Shown one piece after another: positions 1 through 6,445 of a stretch of 38,181 bases of DNA. Both the position numbers and the translations under genes were made by a program. Under the pieces are notes generated by a model, which was not told the origin of the DNA, did not search any database, and saw only the letters and a program-made list of their open reading frames with translations. The stretch lies in contig JBAQKV010000073.1 of NCBI GenBank assembly GCA_049301335.1, positions 1-38,181 on the forward strand, in the 5' to 3' direction. The DNA comes from JANJWP01 sp049301335. GTDB lineage: Bacteria; Patescibacteriota; Gracilibacteria; BD1-5; UBA2023. Within the stretch, counting starts at the first letter, position 1; every line of letters begins with the position of its first letter.

Positions 1-1
1 A

Positions 2-1978
2 ATCAATGCCGCATCCGCGGAAGGCGCTCCGGTAGGCGAAGGCCGCCGCCAGGGCGGTCGCGGGGGCAAGCCGCACGGCGGCGCTCCGCGTCACGAAGGA
101 CGCTCCGGCGCTCCCCGCCACCACGAAGGTTCCGCTCCGGCTCCGCGCCGCGAGGGGTACTTCAAGAATGCCGGCCCGAAGGGCGGCAAGGTCGATAACG
201 CTCCGGTAGGACCGGGCGCGAATTTCGTCACTATCCCGAAATTCCGCTCCAAGCGCAATTTCCCGTTCGTCACCCCGGCGCAGGCCCTCAAGAAGCACGC
301 CCCGTACCCGGAACACAAGGCGCACGTCCACGCTCCGGCCGACACGCTCCGCATCGTTCCGTTCGGAGGCCTCGAGCAGGTAGGCCTCAACTGTATCGGT
401 TTCGAATACGGCAACGAAATCCTCATCGTCGACATGGGCCTCCAGTTCGCCGACCAGTACCAGTTCGGAACCCAGTGCTCCATCCCGGACCTTTCCTACG
501 TGAAGGGCAAGAAGGTCGTGGGGATCTGCATTACCCACGGACACATCGACCACATCGGCGCCGTTCCGTTCGCCATGAAGCAGCTCGGCCTCAACACCCC
601 GCTCTACGCGACCCCGATGGCCTACGAGCTCATCGCCATGAAGCAGGCCGAAATCAACGCGCCGCTTTCCAACATGAAGCACTACGAGCGCGACGTTCAG
701 ATCGAAATTTCGGACAACTTCTCCGTCATGCCGTTCACCGTCGACCACTCCATCCCCGACTCCGTCGGCCTCCTCATCGAGACCCCGGTAGGGCGCTTCG
801 TCCACACTGGCGACTGGAAGTTCGACAAGAACCCGCTTCCGTACCGCCCGTCCACCAACTACGAACTCCTCGAATCCATCGGTAACCGCGGCGTCCGCGC
901 GCTCCTTTCGGACTCCACCAACGCCCACCTCCGCGGTTCGTCGATTTCGGAATCCGAAGTCATCGGATCCATCGAGGACATCTTCTCGGAAGCGAAGGGC
1001 CGCGTAATCACCGCGACCTTCTCGTCGATTATCGACCGCGTCATGATCATCGTCGCCGCCGCCGAAAAGTTCAACCGCAAGGTCGTTCTCCTCGGACGCG
1101 GAATGAACAACTACATGGACATCGCCATGAAGCTCGGGTACGCCCGTCCGAAGGTGGGGACTATCATCACCATGGAAGACGCCAACCGCCTTCCTGACGA
1201 CCAGGTCACCATCTGTTGTACCGGCGCCCAGGGCGAACGCTACGCGGCGCTCATGCGCATCGCGACCGGCGAATCCAAGGACACTTTCCTCAAGCCGGAC
1301 GACACCGTCGTCTTCTCGTCGTCGGTCATCCCGGGCAACGAACGCTCCGTACAGGGCCTCTTCGACGTCATCCTCGCCCAGGGTCCGAAGATCTACCAAT
1401 ACAAGGAATCCGAAATCCACGCCGGCGGACACGCCCGCCAGGAAGATACCAAGAAGATGATCTCGCTCATCCGTCCGGAAGTGTACATGCCGATCTACGG
1501 CTACCCGCACATGCTCCACGGAAATGCCCGCAACGCGTACGACATGGAATACGCGAAGGACAAGGTCATCATCGGCCGCAACGGGCAGATCATGGAATTC
1601 ACCAAGGATTCGTTCCGCGTAACCGACGACTACGTTCCGCACCGTCTCATCGAAGTCGACGGCTACACCATCGGCTACACCAACGAAGAACACCTCCACG
1701 AGCGCCAGCAGCTCATGACCGGCGGAACCATCGCGGTTTCCATCGCGAAGAAGCCGGGCCAGTACCTCATCAACTTCGACTGCGCCGGTTTTCCGGAGCT
1801 CACGAATTTCCCGAGGATGGAAGCCCGCATGCGCGACTTCATCCAGATGACCCTCGCCCAGGACATCACGAAGTTCCCGGACGCCCACCACTTCAAGAAG
1901 CACGTGTCCAAAAAGCTCCACGACATCGTCTTCGACGAAGTCGGCAAGGAACCTATCATCATGGTCCTCGTCCACTAA
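2..1978 (+). CDS. rnj: Ribonuclease J (5'-truncated by window edge)
   Basis: Metallo-beta-lactamase/beta-CASP nuclease of RNase J type, acting in the cytoplasm in mRNA decay and rRNA maturation. The frame is open from base 2, so the start lies outside the window. The first ~115 visible residues are a Gly/Arg/His/Pro-rich, probably disordered tail (GGRGGKPHGG-type segments). The catalytic core begins at DTLRIVPFGGLEQVG. The HxHxDH zinc motif is THGHIDH (536-553). Other landmarks are HTGDW (from 803), SDSTN, and the beta-CASP GHARQE motif (His at 1430-1432). Odd point: the position that is normally His in P-x-HGE (a metal ligand in studied RNase J) reads PIYGY, with Tyr at 1496-1498. Stop is TAA, followed directly by a hairpin terminator. 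The family call is firm; how the His-to-Tyr change affects activity is unknown. Confidence 0.95.
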   Translation: MNAASAEGAPVGEGRRQGGRGGKPHGGAPRHEGRSGAPRHHEGSAPAPRREGYFKNAGPKGGKVDNAPVGPGANFVTIPKFRSKRNFPFVTPAQALKKHAPYPEHKAHVHAPADTLRIVPFGGLEQVGLNCIGFEYGNEILIVDMGLQFADQYQFGTQCSIPDLSYVKGKKVVGICITHGHIDHIGAVPFAMKQLGLNTPLYATPMAYELIAMKQAEINAPLSNMKHYERDVQIEISDNFSVMPFTVDHSIPDSVGLLIETPVGRFVHTGDWKFDKNPLPYRPSTNYELLESIGNRGVRALLSDSTNAHLRGSSISESEVIGSIEDIFSEAKGRVITATFSSIIDRVMIIVAAAEKFNRKVVLLGRGMNNYMDIAMKLGYARPKVGTIITMEDANRLPDDQVTICCTGAQGERYAALMRIATGESKDTFLKPDDTVVFSSSVIPGNERSVQGLFDVILAQGPKIYQYKESEIHAGGHARQEDTKKMISLIRPEVYMPIYGYPHMLHGNARNAYDMEYAKDKVIIGRNGQIMEFTKDSFRVTDDYVPHRLIEVDGYTIGYTNEEHLHERQQLMTGGTIAVSIAKKPGQYLINFDCAGFPELTNFPRMEARMRDFIQMTLAQDITKFPDAHHFKKHVSKKLHDIVFDEVGKEPIIMVLVH

Positions 1979-1983
1979 TCGAA

Positions 1984-2013
1984 AAAAATCCCCCGGAATT
2001 CCGGGGGATTTTT
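1984..2013. terminator. Bidirectional Rho-independent terminator
   Basis: A perfect 30-bp palindrome with a CCCCCGG/CCGGGGG core and A/T flanks lies between the RNase J stop and the stop of the convergent HExxH gene. It can serve both strands. Confidence 0.9.
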
Positions 2014-2020
2014 CATGCGG

Positions 2021-3475
2021 CTAAACGGTTGCGGTAGGGCCTGTTGCCGGAGCCTGTTTCTTGCCGTAGGTGGATTCGATCTGCGAGAGGTATTTTTTCG
2101 CCTGGGTCATGCACTTATCGGAGATGCGCTGGTAGTCGGCATCGGTGAGATTCGAAACGATGTCCTTCGTCAGGCCGTTCCATCCGTTCTGCATCCGGTC
2201 GAAGCGGGCCTGGGGATTCGCGAATTCGCCGAAACGCTGCATGGAACCTTCGAGGTGGGCGATCGCTTCCGGACTTTCGCCGTTCGCCTTCATTTCGGCG
2301 AGCTCGCGTTCCATATGTTCGTATTCGGCGTTGTAGGTCGCGACGCCTTCGTTGTACGACGAGGCTTTCCCTTCGGCGTGCCTTCGAAAATCCTTCACCC
2401 CCTTTTCTTCGAAAATTTGGGCGACCTCGTTCATGACGAAGGTCTGGAGAAGGGCATAGTCGCCGTTCTTGTCGCCGATTTGGAAACTGGTTTCCCCGGT
2501 GGCGGGATCCTGCTTGAATTCGGAAAGCGCGTTGCCGATGTTCGTCATGATTTCGTATTTGTCCGTCGCCATCCCTACCGAATGGGCGAGGAATTCGTCG
2601 ACCTGGACGGAATTGTTCGGAACGAAATCCACGCCTTCGGCCGCCCATTTCTTGCCTTCTTCCGGGGAAAGCGGCTGGCGGTTTGGGAAACCGTAGAGTT
2701 CTTTAAGTACACGGTGCGATTCTTCGTGGTTCACGGTCGCCTGGCGTACGTTTTCCATATCGAAGCCGTCCGCCTGTTCCTGCGTGAAACGCCCCTTTTC
2801 GACGTAAGTCTTCAGGTTCGAATCGATGTTCCCTCCGTTCAAAAGGCCGAAACCGGCGATCTGGTATCCCTGTTTTTCGAGCTTCGGGTCGTTGATGACG
2901 GTCACGGGTTGGAGTTCCGGAAGGTCGGGGCCGTAAAGTTTCGAGAGCTTGTCCTTGCTCGGGTTCACCTTGCCTTCTACGGGAATGAGGAAATCCCCCG
3001 AACTGAGTACGTCGGTGTTGAGGTAGTATCCGGCCTTTTCGAGCGTGGGTTTGATCTGTTGGATAGCGGCGAAAGAATCGGCGACGGTGGCTCAGGCCTT
3101 GCCATCCAGACACCCTAAGCGGTTCAACTCGTCGCAAAGAGTGGGGAACTTGCCTTTGAGGTCCGGCGAATTCGCGAGGGCGTTCATCATGACCAACTGA
3201 AGCTCGACCTTTCCGGCCACGCCATTGCTGTCGATCGCGTTCCTGACGTATTCGTTGATGTTTCGGACGTTCTCCGCGGTCAGTTCGCCCTTGATGGCGT
3301 CCGAAGACTCTTTGGCGGATTCGTTTCCCGAAAGTTTCGGGAGTTTGGATTCGATCTGCGCCGCCGCGTCTTGCGCGGCTTCCGGGCTCGCGAGAACCGA
3401 CTCCGTAGCTTTTTCCGTAGCGGAAGGTACGGAATCCTGCGTTCGTTCGGGGGAATCTCAGAATCGTTCGTTCAT
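2021..3475 (-). CDS. HExxH-motif protein with two in-frame UGA (Gly) codons
   Basis: A 484-aa protein if UGA is read as an amino acid at codon 6 (3458-3460) and codon 128 (3092-3094). With UGA as stop it would fall into three pieces with no start signals. The start ATG at 3475 follows the stop of the upstream gene by 6 nt, so the two form an operon. The first ~100 residues are Ser/Glu/Ala-rich and probably disordered. The middle and C-terminal parts are mixed alpha/beta. The sequence NHEESHRVLKELYG holds an HExxH motif (His250, Glu251, His254), the usual zinc site of gluzincin-like metallopeptidases, and DEFLAH about 45 residues later could supply a third ligand. No signal peptide is seen. 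The family is not recognised; peptidase activity is inferred from the motif only. It ends at TAG, next to the terminator shared with RNase J. Confidence 0.8.
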
Positions 3476-3481
3476 GGGTCT

Positions 3482-3760
3482 TTAGAAAAATGTTTCAAGC
3501 ACGTCCTCCGCCCGTTCGTTCTTCGATTCCTCACGTTCTTTCTCTCGGAGTCCCGTAAGCATTGCGGTGAGTGCCGCAGCACGTTTTCCGGTCATTTTCG
3601 CAGCGGTGGATTCCATAATTTGGGAAACCAGCGAATAGAGGGTTTCGATATCGGCATCCGTTGCCCGTCCGCCCTTAAGGTACGCGGAGTACTCCGCAAT
3701 GGTGGGCGATTCTTTCGCGAGCCGTTCGAAAACGGATATGAGGTATTGCGTTTTATCCAT
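3482..3760 (-). CDS. Small hypothetical helical protein (92 aa)
   Basis: Unrecognised. The start is placed at ATG 3760 (MDKTQYLISVFERLAKESPT), because a longer reading to 4027 would run through the cold-shock gene and its leader on the other strand. A weak GGAA lies just upstream of the ATG, and a candidate promoter (TTGCGC, 17 bp, CATACT) lies within 3775-3810 on the minus strand. The composition is helical and charged, with a Glu/Arg/Lys-rich C-terminus (REKEREESKNERAED). It sits 6 nt upstream of the HExxH gene and is very likely cotranscribed with it, so it may be a partner or accessory of that protein. It ends at TAA. Confidence 0.65.
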   Translation of the reverse strand: MDKTQYLISVFERLAKESPTIAEYSAYLKGGRATDADIETLYSLVSQIMESTAAKMTGKRAAALTAMLTGLREKEREESKNERAEDVLETFF

Positions 3761-3849
3761 GGTTCCAGTTAGTTCAGTATGCCCTATTTCCTGGCCCAGC
3801 GCAAAATACCGGACGCTTTTATTAAAAAACTTTTGCTTTTCCGAAAACG

Positions 3850-3858
3850 TGGTACAAT
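3850..3858 (+). promoter_or_regulatory. Extended -10 promoter of the cold-shock gene
   Basis: TG-n-TACAAT with a poor -35 (TTTTGC near 3831). It would give a ~75-nt leader before the csp start, which is typical of cold-shock genes. Confidence 0.55.
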
Positions 3859-3940
3859 GACTCCCGTATAGGTCGGAACCTACCCAAAGCGATGAAGGGG
3901 GCGAAGCATATACGGAATTACTTTTCTTTTTTTTCTCCTC

Positions 3941-4144
3941 ATGCAGGGAACCGTCAAGAAGCTCAAGAAGGAATCTGGCTTCGGCTTCGCTCGCCCGGAA
4001 GATGGATCTTCCGACGTATTCTTCCACTTCACTGGTGTTCTCGGTGGTGCTTCGGCTTTCGAAGCTCTCGAAGAAGGTCAGGCCATCACGTTCGACATCG
4101 AACAGGGCAAGAAGGGACCGCAGGCTATCAACGTTTCCGTTTAG
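3941..4144 (+). CDS. csp: Cold-shock protein (CspA family)
   Basis: A 67-aa single cold-shock (OB-fold) domain, the normal length of the family, which binds single-stranded RNA/DNA and acts as an RNA chaperone. RNP1-like KKESGFGFA and RNP2-like DVFFHF are both present, and the protein ends INVSV as usual. The ATG at 3941 is preceded by a pyrimidine run (CTTTTCTTTTTTTTCTCCTC) with no Shine-Dalgarno, so translation may depend on leader structure. It is monocistronic: an extended -10 promoter lies upstream and a strong hairpin terminator follows the TAG stop. Confidence 0.95.
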   Translation: MQGTVKKLKKESGFGFARPEDGSSDVFFHFTGVLGGASAFEALEEGQAITFDIEQGKKGPQAINVSV

Positions 4145-4162
4145 TCAGCTCTTCAGCTTTGG

Positions 4163-4186
4163 AAAACCCCTCGAAAGAGGGGTTTT
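4163..4186 (+). terminator. Rho-independent terminator after csp
   Basis: Stem AAAACCCCTC / GAGGGGTTTT with a GAAA tetraloop, followed by T-rich sequence. Confidence 0.9.
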
Positions 4187-4218
4187 TCTTTCGTTCGACC
4201 CGGGACTTCCACGGTTTT

Positions 4219-4247
4219 TTGCCAGCGGACGGACGATATGGCAAAAT
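4219..4247 (+). promoter_or_regulatory. Candidate promoter for the 39-aa/152-aa operon
   Basis: TTGCCA, 17-bp spacer, CAAAAT preceded by TGG (extended -10-like). The start site would fall about 17 nt before the ATG at 4271, so GGAGG at 4250-4254 would sit at the very 5' end of the mRNA. Confidence 0.4.
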
Positions 4248-4270
4248 GGGGAGGTAACTCCAGAGTCCCT

Positions 4271-4390
4271 ATGATCGAAGAACGCCTGCGACAGGCGACG
4301 TCGCTCTTGCAAGACATTCGCGAAGCCCTCGAGTCCATCGCCGAGGACGCGAAATTTTTAAAGGAATACGCCCGTAACGTCACCGAATAA
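4271..4390 (+). CDS. Small ORF, 39 aa, translationally coupled to next gene
   Basis: ATG at 4271, TAA at 4388-4390. The sequence begins MIEERLRQATSLLQDIREAL and ends EYARNVTE, and is strongly amphipathic and helical throughout. The last base of its stop is the first base of the next start (TAATG), the classic sign of translational coupling. GGAGG lies 16 nt upstream of the ATG, rather far for a ribosome site. Unrecognised. The coupling and coding-like composition favour a real small protein that may act with the 152-aa product. Confidence 0.6.
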   Translation: MIEERLRQATSLLQDIREALESIAEDAKFLKEYARNVTE

Positions 4391-4848
4391 TGTCCATCGA
4401 TACGAATGCGGGCAGGTCCGCACCGACGGAATCCTTGTCGAAAATGGCGGAAAACGCCCTGCAGGAAGACCTTCGCGCATCCGAAGAAGAGGCGCGTCTC
4501 GCGGATGCGGTCGACGCCATCAAAGGCGAATTTTCGAACGTCGCGACCGGAATATCGCAACTCGAAGGCGCGGATATCGGCGGAGAGAACTTCGAAAAGG
4601 TGCTTTTCATCGCCGACCGGCTCTCCACGCTCGCGGAAATTTCGCCGTCCCTCGCCGTACGTCCGGATCTTCGGAAAGAATTCGACCATGCCGTACGGTA
4701 CGTCGCGTCCGAATTCATCCGCATCATGTCCGTGAAATTCGATCGTGCCGAACTGACGGAAGTCCAGAAAGAAGAGTTCGTCTCGGCATTGAGAAAACTC
4801 GACCAATCGCTTGACGCGCTCGGATCGAAAAACCCCGTCGAACGCTAA
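4390..4848 (+). CDS. Hypothetical helical protein (152 aa)
   Basis: Starts at the ATG overlapping the preceding stop (TAATG) and ends at TAA. The N-terminus (MSIDTNAGRSAPTE) is probably flexible. The rest alternates charged and Ala/Leu residues, consistent with several alpha helices (for example SKMAENALQEDLRASEEE and EVQKEEFVSALRKLDQSL). There is no signal peptide, membrane segment or cysteine pair. No family is recognised. It is the second gene of a two-gene operon closed by a strong terminator shared with the convergent superoxide dismutase gene. Confidence 0.75.
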   Translation: MSIDTNAGRSAPTESLSKMAENALQEDLRASEEEARLADAVDAIKGEFSNVATGISQLEGADIGGENFEKVLFIADRLSTLAEISPSLAVRPDLRKEFDHAVRYVASEFIRIMSVKFDRAELTEVQKEEFVSALRKLDQSLDALGSKNPVER

Positions 4849-4870
4849 TCGGCCCAGCTGACGAACGATA

Positions 4871-4893
4871 AACGCCCCGGAATCCGGGGCGTT
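4871..4893. terminator. Bidirectional terminator between the 152-aa gene and sodB
   Basis: Stem AACGCCCCGG / CCGGGGCGTT with a 3-nt AAT loop and T-rich flanks. It lies between convergent genes. Confidence 0.9.
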
Positions 4894-4917
4894 TTCTTTT
4901 CCGTTTTTCAGGAGGGA

Positions 4918-5502
4918 CTAGGCCGAATACCTCTTGGAAATCACGTTCCAGTCCACGAGGTTCCAGAATTTTTCCACGTATTCCGCGCGGCGGTTGCGGT
5001 AGTCGACGTAGTAGGCGTGTTCCCAGACGTCGCAGGTGAGAAGCGGGACGTCTTCGGTAGTGAGCGGGGTGGCGGCGTTCGAAGTGGAGACGAGCGCGAG
5101 CGAGCCGTCGGGTTTCTTTACGAGCCAGCCCCAGCCGGAACCGAAGGTTTTGATCGCGACTTCCGAGAACTTCGCCTTGAACTCGGCGAAAGAACCGAAA
5201 TCCGCGGCGATTCGCGCGGCGAGTTCGCCCGTAGGTTCGCCTCCGGCGTTCGGCGCGAGAGATTCGAAGTAGAACGTGTGGTTCCAGATTTGCGCGGCGT
5301 TGTTGAAAACCGGGCCCGGAGCGGCGGTCTTCACGATTTCTTCGAGGGATTTCGATTCGAGTTCGGTTCCCGCGGCGAGGCCGTTCAGATTGTCGACGTA
5401 GGCTTTGTGGTGTTTGCCGTGGTGGAGTTGGAGGGTTTCTTCCGAAATCCACGGAGCGAGGGCGCCGTAAGCGTAGGGGAGGGGCCCCAGTTCGAAGGAC
5501 AT
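4918..5502 (-). CDS. sodB: Iron superoxide dismutase
   Basis: A 194-aa Fe/Mn-family superoxide dismutase, full length, converting superoxide to hydrogen peroxide and oxygen. The start is ATG 5502, giving the family N-terminus MSFELGPLPYAYGALAPWIS. Metal ligands are visible: His27 (in HHGKHH), His75 (QIWNHTF), and the Asp and His of CDVWEHAYY. Gln71 in FNNAAQIWNH is the Fe-type position (Mn enzymes carry the key Gln later), and the whole protein reads like SodB. No signal peptide, so it is cytoplasmic. There is no Shine-Dalgarno before the start. A good promoter lies at 5569-5596. It is monocistronic and convergent with the 152-aa gene. Confidence 0.96.
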   Translation of the reverse strand: MSFELGPLPYAYGALAPWISEETLQLHHGKHHKAYVDNLNGLAAGTELESKSLEEIVKTAAPGPVFNNAAQIWNHTFYFESLAPNAGGEPTGELAARIAADFGSFAEFKAKFSEVAIKTFGSGWGWLVKKPDGSLALVSTSNAATPLTTEDVPLLTCDVWEHAYYVDYRNRRAEYVEKFWNLVDWNVISKRYSA

Positions 5503-5568
5503 GTTTTTTGGAGTTGGGAGTATTCGCCGGCTTGCGGCGGTCTTTGGAAAAAGGTTCCGTGACCGGCA

Positions 5569-5596
5569 ATAGTAGCGCAAAACGCCGGCATATCAA
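5569..5596 (-). promoter_or_regulatory. sodB promoter
   Basis: On the minus strand: TTGATA (5596-5591), 16-bp spacer, TACTAT (5574-5569), about 67 nt before the sodB ATG. Confidence 0.6.
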
Positions 5597-5603
5597 CCCG
5601 GGC

Positions 5604-5631
5604 TTTACGCAATCGTTTTTATCCCTATCAT
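5604..5631 (+). promoter_or_regulatory. Promoter of the DsbA-like lipoprotein gene
   Basis: TTTACG, 16-bp spacer, TATCAT. It is divergent from and adjacent to the sodB promoter, so the two redox genes share one control region. Confidence 0.5.
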
Positions 5632-5653
5632 CGGTGGGCACTTTCTTTTCCCT

Positions 5654-6304
5654 ATGAAAAAAACCACCACCGCCGCATTGGCGATCGTTTCCGCTTTCGC
5701 GCTCGCTTCCTGCTCCGCGGGACCGACCGGCACCTCTACCCTCCAGCCGGCGAGGACTTCCACCGTTTCGAAAGAAATCGAATCCCCGGTCCTCGGCAAC
5801 GCCGCTTCGAAGGTCGAAGTGAAGATTTTCTCCGACTATCAGTGCCCGGCTTGCCAGCGCTTCCATTCGCTCATCGAAGGAAAGCTCGTGAAGGATTACG
5901 TCGATACCGGCAAGGTCAAGCTCGTCTACAAGAGCTACCCGCTCCCGCAGCACCAGAACGCCGAAGGCGACGCCGTAGCGTCGTTCTGCGCGCTTTCGCA
6001 GGGCAAGTTCACCGAGTTCTCCGAAAAGATGTACACGCTCGAGGAAGCCAAGGCGAACGTCGACGTTACGGATGCGGAACGTCTCGAAGTGGCGAAATTC
6101 GCCGGAGTCGCCGACATACCGGCGTTCGAAACCTGCCTGAAGGAAGGATGGTACGTGAACCGCATGAAAAAGGACATGCAGGACGGCGACCGCCTCGGGC
6201 TCGACCATACCCCGTCGATCTACGTGAACGACAAGATCATGGACTTCAAGAGCGTGGAAGAATTCTTCTCGATTTTGGACGCTTCGGTCGCTGCGGCGAA
6301 ATAG
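5654..6304 (+). CDS. DsbA-like thiol-disulfide oxidoreductase lipoprotein
   Basis: 216 aa. The N-terminal signal ends in a lipobox (LASC, Cys20), so the protein is predicted to be lipid-anchored on the outer face of the membrane. A DsbA-type thioredoxin fold follows, with active site CPAC (Cys64-Cys67) inside FSDYQCPACQRFH and the cis-proline loop HTPSIYVN near residue 193. It should catalyse disulfide formation or exchange in exported proteins. Two further cysteines (in ASFCALS and FETCLKE) lie in the helical insertion. No clear Shine-Dalgarno precedes the ATG. It is divergent from sodB and ends at TAG before a strong terminator. The fold is firm; oxidase versus isomerase role is not settled. 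Confidence 0.9.
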   Translation: MKKTTTAALAIVSAFALASCSAGPTGTSTLQPARTSTVSKEIESPVLGNAASKVEVKIFSDYQCPACQRFHSLIEGKLVKDYVDTGKVKLVYKSYPLPQHQNAEGDAVASFCALSQGKFTEFSEKMYTLEEAKANVDVTDAERLEVAKFAGVADIPAFETCLKEGWYVNRMKKDMQDGDRLGLDHTPSIYVNDKIMDFKSVEEFFSILDASVAAAK

Positions 6305-6317
6305 CTGAATTTTCTTT

Positions 6318-6351
6318 TATAGCCCCGGGGGAACCGGGGCTATATTTTTTT
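6318..6351 (+). terminator. Rho-independent terminator
   Basis: Stem TATAGCCCCGG / CCGGGGCTATA, loop GGGAA, then seven T. Confidence 0.93.
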
Positions 6352-6389
6352 CGCGGAAGGTGGGAAAACCAATCTTTCCGCATATTCGT

Positions 6390-6417
6390 TTGACTTAGTC
6401 AAGAGTGACGTTATAAA
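6390..6417 (+). promoter_or_regulatory. Promoter of the AAA+ ATPase gene
   Basis: TTGACT, 16-bp spacer, TATAAA, about 29 nt before the ATG. Confidence 0.65.
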
Positions 6418-6445
6418 CGCAAGGTTGAACCGATAACATTCGCGA

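Noticed and set aside
3482..4027. 181-aa version of the small helical gene
   Set aside because: The extra N-terminus overlaps the cold-shock gene and its promoter. ATG 3760 is the sensible start.
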